From positions 19,709 through 83,708 of the forward strand of contig JBDZVX010000002.1 of the NCBI GenBank assembly GCA_040255925.1: 64,000 bases of DNA. The letters are read 5' to 3'. A program made the translations under genes and the position numbers. This DNA is from Nitrolancea sp040255925. GTDB lineage: Bacteria; Chloroflexota; Chloroflexia; Thermomicrobiales; Thermomicrobiaceae. Shown here piece by piece: positions 1 through 10,534 of this stretch (positions within the stretch are counted from its first letter, which is position 1; the number at the start of each line of letters is the position of its first letter). The notes beneath the pieces are model-generated. The model did no database searches, was not told the DNA's origin, and saw nothing but the letters and a program-made list of their open reading frames with translations.

Positions 1-1
1 G

Positions 2-517
2 CTGAGCCAGCGACTTGCTATGCCCATCGTCTTCGGTGCCAACTCCGGTGATGAGCTGTGGGGGAACGCCATTCTCACCCGCGCGCCGATCCTGGATACG
101 GCCAGCGAGCGCTACACCGTCACCGAGAATCTGAAACGGAGTGTGGTTGGCGTGAAGCTCGAAACCCAGGCGGGCGATCTCTGGGTATTCGGAACGCATC
201 TGGATAACCCTGGAAACGCGGAGGAGGTCCGGCTCGCCCAGACCCACCAACTGCTGGAATTCGTGAAGGGCCGGTCGCCGGCGTTGATTCTCGGGGATCT
301 GAACTCCGATCCCGGTGATCCCGTTTTAAGCGCGCTCAACGCGGCCGGATTCACCGATCCGGGGAAGTTGCTGCGATCCGGAGCCTTCACGTCGAGCGAC
401 CGGCGCAGGATCGATTACATTCTGGTTCCGCCCGGCGTCACGGTGCGGGATCTCCACATCCCAGATAGCACGGCCTCGGATCACCGCCCGGTCGTCGCGC
501 GAATTCAGTTCCGGTAA
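2..517 (+). CDS. Endonuclease/exonuclease/phosphatase (EEP) family protein, 3' part only
   Basis: The reading frame is open to the left edge, so this is the C-terminal ~171 residues of a gene that begins outside the window; the first internal ATG is at 20. Family motifs are visible: GDLNSDP (metal and catalytic Asn region), RRRIDYIL, and the terminal SDHRPV with the catalytic His. EEP proteins are metal-dependent phosphoesterases acting on nucleic acids, phospholipids or sugar phosphates, and the substrate cannot be told from this fragment. The gene runs toward the opposing nuclease gene at 587–1483, so the two are convergent with 69 bp between them. Confidence 0.85.
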   Translation: MSQRLAMPIVFGANSGDELWGNAILTRAPILDTASERYTVTENLKRSVVGVKLETQAGDLWVFGTHLDNPGNAEEVRLAQTHQLLEFVKGRSPALILGDLNSDPGDPVLSALNAAGFTDPGKLLRSGAFTSSDRRRIDYILVPPGVTVRDLHIPDSTASDHRPVVARIQFR

Positions 518-586
518 GGATCGTACTCCCTAGCGAAACGCCTCAGGCACGATCCGGGGCCACGCGATCGTGAACCGCTTCAGTTC

Positions 587-1483
587 TCAGTGAGCCGGCG
601 GGAAGTCCGAGAGTTGGGCGATATCGGTGAGAACGATCTGCGGCTTATCGTGGTACATCTCGGCGGTGCCGCTCACGTAGACATAGCCGCGCCCTTGCTC
701 GGCGTAGCGCCGATCGATCAGCCGCAGGATGCGCTGGCCCGTCTCACTGTTCTTGTCAGGGATCCAGAGGTTGAACTTATGATACGGCGACCCGGCATAG
801 ACGAGCGCCCCTCCCCCGGACCACTCTTGATATCCACCCTGGAGATCGCACAGGACGGTGATCGGGATACTGGCGTTCGCTGCCGCGATGATCTGCTGGT
901 AGTCCAAACGCACCGAAAGCACCCCGGCCGGAATGCCGCGCTCGCGGTAGTCCTCGACGACCAATGCCCGGAGAGCCCACCACGGCACAAGTGTGGCGTA
1001 GTCGCGTGCAGGGCCGCCCTGGTTGGTGTTTGGATCCCAAATCACGAGATTGTCGGCTTGTGCCTCGACTTCCGCACGAGTAAACGCTTCGTGACAGATT
1101 CGCGAGCGGCCATACTTGACGAAGTAGGGGCTCCAACCTTCTCGGATGAGCTTGAGGTTGTAGTTCTCCCCCGCCTTGTGAACATAGCAGAGCAGACGGC
1201 CGAAGTTGTCCCGGTGCTTGTGGTCATCGACATCGACCGGGTCGTCGGTATCGAACTCGATGGAAACCCGCGTCAGGCTCCCGTTCGCGTCAGTGAAGTA
1301 GGCCTTTGCCATTTGACTAGCGGCCTTACCGGCGTTGGTAACCGGCTTCGATCCGCCAAGTTGGCTCTCCTCGGTATCGACGCAGGTAAGCCGGAGTGAT
1401 TCATTCTTGCCGTTGAGGAGAACCTTGATGGTATCTCCGTCCACGACCTTGGTGACCTGGAGGTTTTCGATCCTGGTTCCCAT
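587..1483 (-). CDS. Thermonuclease (SNase-like) domain protein
   Basis: Protein of 298 residues. The N-terminal half matches the staphylococcal-nuclease OB-fold: VVDGDTIKV, then LRLTCVDTEES and FGRLLCYV, which would supply the Arg, Glu and Arg of the SNase active site. The C-terminal half (about 170–298) has no family I recognise but contains a second segment that could be a nucleic-acid-binding OB-fold. The frame extends upstream to 1705, but the ATG at 1483 is preceded by GGAGGG six bases away and leads straight into the domain, so I prefer it. No signal peptide is seen at this start. It is divergent from mreD across a ~340-bp gap that holds the likely mreD promoter. Confidence 0.8.
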   Translation of the reverse strand: MGTRIENLQVTKVVDGDTIKVLLNGKNESLRLTCVDTEESQLGGSKPVTNAGKAASQMAKAYFTDANGSLTRVSIEFDTDDPVDVDDHKHRDNFGRLLCYVHKAGENYNLKLIREGWSPYFVKYGRSRICHEAFTRAEVEAQADNLVIWDPNTNQGGPARDYATLVPWWALRALVVEDYRERGIPAGVLSVRLDYQQIIAAANASIPITVLCDLQGGYQEWSGGGALVYAGSPYHKFNLWIPDKNSETGQRILRLIDRRYAEQGRGYVYVSGTAEMYHDKPQIVLTDIAQLSDFPPAH

Positions 1484-1743
1484 GACAACCCTCCATATCC
1501 AATGCAGCGACAATGGCAGCGACTGCGGCAATCGGTAAGGGCGCGAGATAGTCAGGAACCGATGTACTTTCACAAGGATGGTGCGTGGGTGTTCCATTAC
1601 AAGGTTCGCACGAGCCGCGCCAATACGAGCATGACTTCTCGGTCGAGGCGCTCGAATGTCGAGCGATAGGGATTCGTAGCTTGCAACCATGAGGTAGCAA
1701 CTCATTTGCCAAACCTTTCTGAACGCGCATGGATACGGCGCGT

Positions 1744-1773
1744 TTGGGGCAAAGAAAAGAACTGTGGTACGAT
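1744..1773 (+). promoter_or_regulatory. Probable promoter of the mreD–mrdA–minCDE operon
   Basis: TTGGGG (1744–1749), an 18-bp spacer, then TACGAT (1768–1773), with TG one base before the -10, giving an extended -10 character. The predicted start near 1780 lies about 40 bp before mreD. Prediction from sequence only. Confidence 0.4.
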
Positions 1774-1822
1774 CCGACCCGGCTGACAGCGAGCAAGTGA
1801 TAAGCGGGGCTACCCGGCAAGC

Positions 1823-2320
1823 GTGACACGCCTCTTTTTTGCCCTCACCCTTCTGATTGTGTCGATCGCACAGGCAACGATCCTTCCCGCGTTCAACGTG
1901 TACGGGATCGGGCCAAACCTGTGTCTCGTCCTGCTGCTCGTCTGGAGCGGGCTTCGAGGTGTCCCGGAAGGGCTGATTTGGGCCTTTCCACTCGGCCTCT
2001 TGTTCGATTTCCTGTCATTGGCCCCCCTAGGGTCGCACGGGCTGGCATTGGCGCCGGTAGCGATGATCGGCGGGCTCGCCCGCCAGCGGGTCTTCCACAG
2101 CGGAATACTCGTCATGATGCTCTTGGTCATCACCGCCACCCTGGCGCACCAATTTGTCGCGTCCCTGGTTGCGGCAGCCGGCGGGGAAGGGTATGGGCTC
2201 GCGGCCGCGGCACGCTTAGGATTTCTCACCGCCCTGCTCAACATGGTCGCGGTGCCACCGGTCTATCTGGTCATCCGGATCATGGACCGGTTAGGAGTGG
2301 GTCGTGCAGCGCCGGCATAA
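1823..2320 (+). CDS. mreD: Rod-shape determining protein MreD
   Basis: A 165-residue, strongly hydrophobic protein starting at GTG, with about five predicted membrane segments and the family feature GLLFDFLS in the middle. MreD is the integral-membrane part of the elongasome that links MreB filaments to peptidoglycan synthesis. Its position immediately upstream of a PBP2 gene, overlapping it by 17 bp, supports the call because mreD–mrdA is a standard pairing. mreB and mreC normally precede mreD, but here the upstream neighbour is an opposing nuclease, so those genes must lie elsewhere. Confidence 0.85.
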   Translation: MTRLFFALTLLIVSIAQATILPAFNVYGIGPNLCLVLLLVWSGLRGVPEGLIWAFPLGLLFDFLSLAPLGSHGLALAPVAMIGGLARQRVFHSGILVMMLLVITATLAHQFVASLVAAAGGEGYGLAAAARLGFLTALLNMVAVPPVYLVIRIMDRLGVGRAAPA

Positions 2321-4559
2321 GCGGATGGAGCTGGTCCGCCCGGTCGAGCGCAAGCGCCGGCGCTTTGGCGGGTATTTCACCGGCGATAGGACGCTCACCC
2401 GGCGGATGTTCCTCCTCAAAGGATTGGTCCTCGGTGGATTTACCGTGCTGGCCGGAAAGCTCTGGAAGATGCAGGTCTTGGACGTCCAGGACTATGAAGA
2501 CCTCGCCATGGGCAACGTCATCCGCCCGAAAGCGCTCAAAGCCGCGCGTGGCCTCATCGTTGACCGGAATGGGAACCTCCTCGCCGATAACCGGAAAAGC
2601 TGGACGGTATCGGTGATTCCGGCACGACTCCCGGATGACGACGAACGGCGCAAGTACGTACTCGGCGAACTCACAAAGGCGCTCGAGCTGAAGGATATGC
2701 TCGTCGTCCGGCCCAACGCGCTTCCGAAAGGCTCCGAACATTTTGTCCTCCAGTCCGTCGCCACGGCGATCGGTACCGATCCGAACGATCTGATCCGTCA
2801 GGTGCTCCAAGGGACATCGAAATCCAAGCTCATTGCGATCCGAGACGAGCTCACACCGGACGATGCCGCCCGGCTAAGACCAGCCGTCGAACAACTGGCC
2901 GGAGTCCACGTGATGAACGAACTCGACTATCTGCTCGGGCTCAACCCCGGTTCCGACGCCCCGGTCGAAGTCAAGAAAGATATCGATACGAAGATCGCGA
3001 TGGCACTTCAGGCGAACCAGCTCTACCTGCCCGGTGTGGAGGTCAGCGACGACACCCTGATCCGCCAATATCCAGCCGGGCCGGAGTTCTCGCATGTCCT
3101 CGGGTACGTCGGGCCGGTGACCGAGGAGGAGTACACCGCCGGACTCGATCCAGAAGGCAACACCCTCAATAATCTCTATCTGCCGACCGATATGGTCGGC
3201 CGGGGTGGACTTGAAGAGGCACTCGAGGAATCGCTCCGTGGCCGGCGCGGGATCAAATGGGTCCAAACCGACGCGCATGGCGCGCAAGTATCGGAGATCG
3301 AACAGCGCCGGCTCAGCTCGAGCTCCGGCTTGACGGCGGTCTTGACGCTCGACCGGGATTTTCAGAAGGCGGTGGCCGTGGCCCTCCAAGAAGGGATCGA
3401 TGCCGCGAACGCCGGCGCTATCGAGGAAGGGAAGGACGCGGTCGGAGCCGGTGTCGCCATCGCGATGGACCCACAAAACGGGGATATCCTGGCGCTCGTC
3501 AGCCTACCGAATTTCGACAACCAGCTCTTCGTCGACGGTATCTCCCAGGAACAATACGAAGCATACATCAACAACGAATTCAAACCGCTCACAAATTTCG
3601 CTATCAGTGGCGCATTTCCGCCCGGCTCCACCATCAAGCCCTTGATCGCGGCCTCCGCGCTCCAGGCCGGCACGCTCAAGGCAAGTTCCTATTTCGAGTG
3701 CAATGGAGCGATCCGCGTTCCTACGATCTACGATGAGACGGGCGGCAACCGGTATGTCTGCTGGGATCCGGCGGGCCATGGTTCGGTTGAGGTCGAAGAA
3801 GCGCTGGCGCAGTCCTGCGATATCTTCTTCTACAACGTCGGGGCCCCGGGCCAGGTCGCCGAAGGCTCGACCGTTCCGCTCCATTACTACAATCCTGGAG
3901 ACTCTACCCCGCACTACTTCTCCGGGCTCGGGATCGAGAAGATCAAGCAGTATCTGGAACACGATTACGGGTTCGGGGCGATCACCGGGATTGAACTGGC
4001 CGGCGAATTGGAAGGGCTGGTGCCGGATGCGAAGTGGCTCTACCAATCATCTTTGCATGGGATCTGGTCGATTGGTGATACGATCAATGTCTCCATCGGT
4101 CAGGGATACCTGTCCTGCACGCCACTTCAACTCCTCTGCGGCATCGCCGCGATCGCCAACGGAGGCAGCTTCTACCGGCCGCGTTTGGTCAAGGCGCTCA
4201 AGGATGAGCAAGGGAATACAGTGAAAGAGTTCGCGGCGGACGCGGTTCGGAAGCTTTCGATCCAGTCCAGCTACATCGATATCGTCCGGCGGGGCATGCG
4301 CCAGGCCGTGACCTACGGCACCGCCAAGGGGAAGTTCGCTAAGGCCCCGAGCAGTCTCACCATCGCCGGGAAGACCGGGACCGCCGAGTTCGGTCAGGCA
4401 GTCGATGGCAAATACAAGAAGCAGCACGCCTGGTTTACCGCGTTCGCGCCCTATGATAATCCCACGATCGCGCTTGCCGTCCTGATTCAAGGCGGCGGCG
4501 AGGGGGCAACCTACGCCGTGCCGGTAGCCGACGAGATGCTCGCGGCGTTCTTTAAGTAA
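2304..4559 (+). CDS. mrdA: Penicillin-binding protein 2, elongation transpeptidase
   Basis: A 751-residue class B PBP starting at GTG 2304 with TAGGAG upstream. A basic N-terminus is followed by one membrane anchor (about residues 34–55), a PBP dimerisation region (RGLIVDRNGNLLA near residue 75), and the transpeptidase domain. All three active-site motifs are present: Ser442-Thr-Ile-Lys445 (nucleophile), Ser504-Cys-Asp506 (SxD as in PBP2 proteins), and Lys690-Thr-Gly-Thr693. It crosslinks lateral-wall peptidoglycan outside the membrane. It overlaps mreD by 17 bp and is followed by minCDE. An insert of Tyr- and Gly-rich sequence before the SxD motif carries two Cys residues. A separate division PBP is encoded at 14700. 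Confidence 0.93.
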   Translation: MQRRHKRMELVRPVERKRRRFGGYFTGDRTLTRRMFLLKGLVLGGFTVLAGKLWKMQVLDVQDYEDLAMGNVIRPKALKAARGLIVDRNGNLLADNRKSWTVSVIPARLPDDDERRKYVLGELTKALELKDMLVVRPNALPKGSEHFVLQSVATAIGTDPNDLIRQVLQGTSKSKLIAIRDELTPDDAARLRPAVEQLAGVHVMNELDYLLGLNPGSDAPVEVKKDIDTKIAMALQANQLYLPGVEVSDDTLIRQYPAGPEFSHVLGYVGPVTEEEYTAGLDPEGNTLNNLYLPTDMVGRGGLEEALEESLRGRRGIKWVQTDAHGAQVSEIEQRRLSSSSGLTAVLTLDRDFQKAVAVALQEGIDAANAGAIEEGKDAVGAGVAIAMDPQNGDILALVSLPNFDNQLFVDGISQEQYEAYINNEFKPLTNFAISGAFPPGSTIKPLIAASALQAGTLKASSYFECNGAIRVPTIYDETGGNRYVCWDPAGHGSVEVEEALAQSCDIFFYNVGAPGQVAEGSTVPLHYYNPGDSTPHYFSGLGIEKIKQYLEHDYGFGAITGIELAGELEGLVPDAKWLYQSSLHGIWSIGDTINVSIGQGYLSCTPLQLLCGIAAIANGGSFYRPRLVKALKDEQGNTVKEFAADAVRKLSIQSSYIDIVRRGMRQAVTYGTAKGKFAKAPSSLTIAGKTGTAEFGQAVDGKYKKQHAWFTAFAPYDNPTIALAVLIQGGGEGATYAVPVADEMLAAFFK

Positions 4560-4655
4560 GACTGGAAGCGAACCGGCAGCAAACCCCGCGTCATCGAGTG
4601 GCGGCCGCACGCGGAGCGTCCGGCCGGCGACTGAACCGGGAGGAGTGGAATCACA

Positions 4656-5372
4656 GTGGGGCGGAACGAGAACGGACAAGTCCGGGTTCGTGGCACCCAG
4701 GATGGGCTTGTCATGCACCTCCCGCCCGACCTGCCCCGGCCGACATTGCTCGGGCAAGTCCGGGAATGCCTGACCGGTGCCGGCGGCTTCTTCCGGCAGG
4801 CGGAGGTCGTCGTTGATTACGGGACCCGCCCTCCGGACGTTGAGGAGATCGTCGCGCTCCGATCGGTTCTGGCTGGCAACGCGATCACCATCCGGTCGAT
4901 TACCGCCGCGATTCCGGCCTATCGCGAGATCCTCCAGGCCTGGGGATACCATCCGATCCGGCTCAATGGCCGGGATAACACCATGCACGGCCGGGAGATC
5001 CCGGTCACGCATACCGAGGGGGAACGAGGAGCGCTCTACGTCCGGCGTACGCTCCGCTCCGGATCGTCGGTTCGAAGTGCCGGCGATATCGTCATCCTCG
5101 GAGATGTGAATGCCGGTGCCGAAGTCTTCGCCGGTGGGGATGTGATCGTTTGGGGAGTCGTCCGGGGAACCGTCCATGCCGGCATGAATGGCGACTTCCA
5201 GGCCACGATCTGCGCGCTACGGCTCGTGCCGACCCAGCTCCGGATTGGAACCATCTTCGCGCGGCCGCCGGACGAGCAGGGGGGTCAGATGGATACTCCG
5301 ATGATCGCCCGCGTGCAGGACGGAGAGATTGTCGTCGAGCACTGGCGCTCGGACCGGCGGGTCAGCCGGTAA
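4656..5372 (+). CDS. minC: Septum site-determining protein MinC
   Basis: A 238-residue protein with a GTG start at 4656 behind GGGAGGAG. The N-terminal domain is divergent, and the C-terminal domain has the right-handed beta-helix repeats typical of MinC (RSAGDIVILGDVNAGAEVFA, then DVIVWGVVRGTVHAG). MinC inhibits FtsZ assembly and is brought to the membrane by MinD. It is directly followed by minD and minE, so the whole oscillating Min system is encoded together and probably transcribed with mreD and mrdA. Confidence 0.92.
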   Translation: MGRNENGQVRVRGTQDGLVMHLPPDLPRPTLLGQVRECLTGAGGFFRQAEVVVDYGTRPPDVEEIVALRSVLAGNAITIRSITAAIPAYREILQAWGYHPIRLNGRDNTMHGREIPVTHTEGERGALYVRRTLRSGSSVRSAGDIVILGDVNAGAEVFAGGDVIVWGVVRGTVHAGMNGDFQATICALRLVPTQLRIGTIFARPPDEQGGQMDTPMIARVQDGEIVVEHWRSDRRVSR

Positions 5373-5493
5373 CCCGGTCGCGCGGCACCGCCGGGGCCCG
5401 GCAACGTTCCAGTTAGGGGCACCGGCCCGGCCGGGACAACTTTTCCTAGCGGGCGGTCGCCGCGCACGGGAGTCTAAAGTAGGTGAGGGTAAC

Positions 5494-6357
5494 ATGGGAG
5501 AAACCGATCAACGGCGCGGCAGCGGGCGCGTCGTAACCATTACATCCGGCAAGGGTGGTGTCGGAAAGACAACGACCACGGCTAACGTCGGGGCGGCGCT
5601 GGCGGACAGAGGGAAATCGGTCGTCCTAATCGACGCGGACATCGGCCTGCGGAATCTCGATATCGTGCTCGGACTCGAAAACCGGATCGTCTACGATCTG
5701 GTCGACGTGGTGGAGGGCACCTGCCGCTTACGTCAAGCGATGATCCGCGACAAGCGGCTCAATAATTTGCACCTGATTCCGGCCGCTCAAACGCGGGACA
5801 AGGAAGCGGTCTCACCGGAGCAGATGAGGACGCTTTGTAATGACCTCCGCCAGCAGTTCGACTTCATCCTGATCGACTCCCCGGCCGGGATCGAGCAAGG
5901 CTTCCGCAACGCGATCGCCGGGGCGGATGAGGTGCTCGTGGTCACCAACCCGGAGGTTTCTTCCGTCCGGGATGCCGACCGCATCATCGGGCTGGTTGAA
6001 GCGGCGGAACTGCCTATACCCAGGCTGATCATCAACCGGCTCAACCCGCTGTTGGTCAGCCGTGGGGATATGATGAGCATGGAGGATGTCACCGATATCC
6101 TCTCGATCCCGCTGGTCGGCATCGTGCCGGACGATGAGTCGATCGTGACATCGACCAACCGGGGCGAGCCCGCCGCGCTCAACACCCAGTCACGAGCCGG
6201 GCAGGCATTCCGGGACATCGCGGCACGGCTGACCGGCGAAGACGTTCCGATGGCGGTCCAGGATGAGCCCAAGGATGGAGCCTTGCGCCGGATCCTTCGC
6301 ATGCTGAAGATTGGCGGCAACCAGGCCGTACCGCTACGAGGGGGAGGAACACATTAA
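5494..6357 (+). CDS. minD: Septum site-determining ATPase MinD
   Basis: 287 residues from the ATG at 5494, which follows AGGTGAGGG; the open frame extends upstream but has no better start. The deviant Walker A motif SGKGGVGKTTTT is near the N-terminus, followed by the Asp-rich IDADIGLRNLD and the DSPAGIE switch. The C-terminus ends with a basic amphipathic stretch (ALRRILRMLKIG), the membrane-targeting helix expected of MinD. The ATP-bound dimer binds membrane and recruits MinC; MinE stimulates its ATPase. It abuts minE with no gap. Confidence 0.96.
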   Translation: MGETDQRRGSGRVVTITSGKGGVGKTTTTANVGAALADRGKSVVLIDADIGLRNLDIVLGLENRIVYDLVDVVEGTCRLRQAMIRDKRLNNLHLIPAAQTRDKEAVSPEQMRTLCNDLRQQFDFILIDSPAGIEQGFRNAIAGADEVLVVTNPEVSSVRDADRIIGLVEAAELPIPRLIINRLNPLLVSRGDMMSMEDVTDILSIPLVGIVPDDESIVTSTNRGEPAALNTQSRAGQAFRDIAARLTGEDVPMAVQDEPKDGALRRILRMLKIGGNQAVPLRGGGTH

Positions 6358-6648
6358 ATGGGCTTCCTGAATTCCGTCTTCGGACGCGGGGGCAAGAAGA
6401 GTCCGCCTCCAAGCCCCCATCAGAGCGCGCATGTCGCGAAGCAGCGCCTGGTTGAGGTTCTGGTACAGGATCATGTGAAGCTCACGCCGGACGCACTGGC
6501 GGCCATCCGGGCCGACATCATCAGGAGCCTTTCCCGCCATCTTGACGTGGATGCCGATCAGCTCCAGATCAATATCACCCGAAACGAGCGGGGCGAGAAC
6601 CTCGTGGCCAACGTACCGGTCCGGCGAAGCGCTGGCCGGAGGAGATAA
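6358..6648 (+). CDS. minE: Cell division topological specificity factor MinE
   Basis: 96 residues, beginning at the base after the minD stop. The N-terminal amphipathic segment (MGFLNSVFG) fits the membrane-targeting sequence of MinE. The anti-MinCD helix region (AKQRLVEVLVQDH) and the dimerisation region (LSRHLDVDADQLQINITR) follow. MinE releases MinD from the membrane and confines inhibition to the poles. This is the last gene of the shape and division-site block. Confidence 0.93.
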   Translation: MGFLNSVFGRGGKKSPPPSPHQSAHVAKQRLVEVLVQDHVKLTPDALAAIRADIIRSLSRHLDVDADQLQINITRNERGENLVANVPVRRSAGRRR

Positions 6649-6654
6649 TCGGTC

Positions 6655-7080
6655 ATGGGTATCGACGGCGTGCTTGGCCCACTGTGGCTCCATCATGTCG
6701 GAATCCTCGTCGACGACCTCGATGATGCGATCGCTCGCTACCGGGCGCTTGGATTTCCCGAGCCAGAACTCTTCGACATCACTGATCAGGGCGTGCGAGT
6801 GGCATCATTCGACGCGGGGCCTGGTTACGTCGAGATCCTGGCGCCAACCATCCCGGAAAGCGGTGTTGCCCGCTATCTGGAGTCACGCGGGCCAGGTATC
6901 CACCATGTGGCCTACGCCGTCCCGGATCTGGAATCGGCACTCAGTCAACTGGAGGAAGCGGGGTTTGAACTGATCGACCGGAGCCCACGGATCGGCGTCC
7001 ATGGCTGGCGAATCGCCTTTATTCATCCACGGTCATGCTCCGGCGTACTCACCGAGCTGGTCCAGACCGACTCCGCCTAG
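6655..7080 (+). CDS. mce: Methylmalonyl-CoA epimerase
   Basis: 141 residues of the vicinal-oxygen-chelate (glyoxalase) fold: HHVGILVDDLDDAIARYRALGF near the N-terminus and IHHVAYAVPDLESAL as the second repeat, each supplying a metal-binding His, with a Glu in the GYVEILAP strand. It interconverts (S)- and (R)-methylmalonyl-CoA. The gene begins seven bases after minE with a GGAGGAG site inside the minE 3' end, and is followed by the mutase and carboxylase genes. That neighbourhood fixes the substrate far better than the fold alone does. Confidence 0.9.
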   Translation: MGIDGVLGPLWLHHVGILVDDLDDAIARYRALGFPEPELFDITDQGVRVASFDAGPGYVEILAPTIPESGVARYLESRGPGIHHVAYAVPDLESALSQLEEAGFELIDRSPRIGVHGWRIAFIHPRSCSGVLTELVQTDSA

Positions 7081-7099
7081 GCTGGAAAGAGAGAACCCG

Positions 7100-8671
<1,572 letters not shown>

Positions 8672-8717
8672 TGGCCGCCGTTCCGGAACGGCTCCACGAG
8701 GAAGGCGGATAGCGCGT

Positions 8718-10271
8718 ATGACTAGCGGACAGGATGTCAAGCGCGCGAGACTTGAGCGGATTCGCGCCGAGGGCGCTGAGCAGGAGCGTGAGGCAGCCAA
8801 GAAACAGCACGCCCGCGGCAAGCTGACCGCCCGCGAGCGGATCGACTGCCTGCTCGACCCCGGCTCGTTCGTCGAGCTGGATGCCCTAGTACAGCACCGC
8901 TCCCACTATTTCGGCATGGACAAACGCCGCCCCTATGGCGATGGAGTTATTACCGGCTACGGCACGCTCGACGGCCGGACGGTCGCGGTCTTCTCCCAGG
9001 ACTTCACGATCTTCGGTGGAAGCCTCGGTGAGGCGTTCGCGGAAAAGATGATCAAGATCATGGACCTGGCGATGAAGATCGGCTGCCCGATCATCGGGAT
9101 CAACGACTCCGCCGGGGCCCGGATTCAGGAGGGAGTTGAAGGGCTTGCCGGCTACGGTGAGGTCTTCTACCGCAACGTCCAAGCGTCGGGCGTCATCCCC
9201 CAGATTTCGATCATCGCCGGGCCGTGCGCCGGTGGGGCCGTCTACTCCCCGGCAATGACCGATTTCATCTGCATGGTCAGAGGTCTGAGCCAGATGTTCA
9301 TCACCGGGCCGGATGTGATTAAAACGGTCACCGGTGAGGAAGTGACCCACGAACAGCTTGGCGGGGCGGTGACGCACGTCGGCGTGAGCGGCGTGGCCCA
9401 CTTCGCCCTGGATGACGAGGCCCAGCTCTTCGAACACGTCCGGGCGCTGATGAGCTTCCTCCCATCGAACAACCTGGAGGAGGCGCCCTATATCCCACCG
9501 GAGGACGATCCGGAGCGGGCCGATCCCGAGCTCGATTCGCTGGTGCCGGAGGTCAGCAGCAAGCCCTACGACATGCACGAGGTCATCAGCCGGATCGTCG
9601 ATGACGGCGTGTTCCTCGAAGTGCAGCCGGACTGGGCGCGGAATATCCTCATCGGGCTTTCCCGGCTCGACGGGCACGTGGTCGGGATCGTCGCCAACCA
9701 GCCACGGGTGCTGGCCGGAACGCTCGACATCGACGCGTCGAGCAAGGCGGCGCGGTTCGTCCGCTTCTGCGACGCGTTCAACATCCCGCTGGTGACCTTC
9801 GTCGATGTTCCGGGATTCCTGCCCGGTACGACCCAGGAGTATGGCGGGATCATCCGGCACGGCTCCAAGCTGCTCTATGCCTATTGTGAGGCTACCGTGC
9901 CGAAGGTGACGGTCATCACGCGCAAGGCCTATGGCGGCGCATATGTGGTCATGTGCTCCCAGTCACTGCGGTCGGATTTCAACGTCGCCTGGCCGACGGC
10001 GGAGGTGGCGGTGATGGGCTCGGATGCGGCAGTCAACCTCATCTTCCGCCGTCAGATTACCCAGGCAGATGACCCCGAGCAGCGACGGAAGGAACTGGCC
10101 ACGCGGTACGCCGAGGAGTTCGCCAATCCGTACCAGGTCGCCTCGCGCGGTTACGTCGATGCCGTGATTGCACCGAGCCAGACACGGCCCTGGCTGATCA
10201 AGACGCTCCGGGCAGCCAGGAAGAAACGGGTCGCCGTCCCGTCTCGCAAGCACGGGAACATTCCACTATGA
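8718..10271 (+). CDS. pccB: Acyl-CoA carboxylase beta subunit (carboxyltransferase), probably propionyl-CoA
   Basis: 517 residues from the ATG at 8718, preceded by GAGGAAGG. The two crotonase-like carboxyltransferase halves are recognisable ([66 protein letters not shown]). It transfers CO2 from biotin to the acyl-CoA. Val410 in AYVVM sits where actinobacterial propionyl-CoA carboxylases carry Asp and acetyl-CoA carboxylases carry Ile, so specificity is not certain from sequence. Neighbouring mce and mutase genes favour propionyl-CoA. The stop overlaps the start of the next small gene. Confidence 0.88.
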   Translation: MTSGQDVKRARLERIRAEGAEQEREAAKKQHARGKLTARERIDCLLDPGSFVELDALVQHRSHYFGMDKRRPYGDGVITGYGTLDGRTVAVFSQDFTIFGGSLGEAFAEKMIKIMDLAMKIGCPIIGINDSAGARIQEGVEGLAGYGEVFYRNVQASGVIPQISIIAGPCAGGAVYSPAMTDFICMVRGLSQMFITGPDVIKTVTGEEVTHEQLGGAVTHVGVSGVAHFALDDEAQLFEHVRALMSFLPSNNLEEAPYIPPEDDPERADPELDSLVPEVSSKPYDMHEVISRIVDDGVFLEVQPDWARNILIGLSRLDGHVVGIVANQPRVLAGTLDIDASSKAARFVRFCDAFNIPLVTFVDVPGFLPGTTQEYGGIIRHGSKLLYAYCEATVPKVTVITRKAYGGAYVVMCSQSLRSDFNVAWPTAEVAVMGSDAAVNLIFRRQITQADDPEQRRKELATRYAEEFANPYQVASRGYVDAVIAPSQTRPWLIKTLRAARKKRVAVPSRKHGNIPL

Positions 10272-10510
10272 TCGGGGACGACGCCGAAGCGGGTGATCGC
10301 GTGCCGGAAATGACGGTCACGCCGGCACCAACTCCGGCGGAACTCGCGGCGATCGTGATGGCATTCCGCATCCGGAATGCCTCCGCCGCTCCGGCACCGG
10401 CAGCCGCGGCCGACGCCTGGATGGTAGCCGCGCGGCGGGAGGGATTACGCGGGCAACCATCCGGTTGGGGATTGGATGGCTGGGAACTGGCAGCACGCGT
10501 CCGGTGGTAA
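10268..10510 (+). CDS. Small acyl-CoA carboxylase epsilon-like subunit (tentative)
   Basis: 80 residues, overlapping the pccB stop by four bases (ATGA) and lying just before the biotin carboxylase gene. An [14 protein letters not shown] helix near the N-terminus, an Ala/Pro-rich linker and Trp-containing C-terminal segments resemble the actinobacterial acyl-CoA carboxylase epsilon subunit, which has PxxEELAAL followed by a Trp-rich tail and stabilises the alpha–beta complex. The similarity is in pattern and position only. The alternative is an unrelated small protein translationally coupled to pccB. Confidence 0.5.
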   Translation: MIGDDAEAGDRVPEMTVTPAPTPAELAAIVMAFRIRNASAAPAPAAAADAWMVAARREGLRGQPSGWGLDGWELAARVRW

Positions 10511-10534
10511 CCGGACGTGGGTCCTGGAGGGGGC

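Noticed and set aside
590..1399. Long plus-strand frame opposite the SNase gene
   Set aside because: It mirrors a gene with clear SNase motifs and has no recognisable domain of its own.
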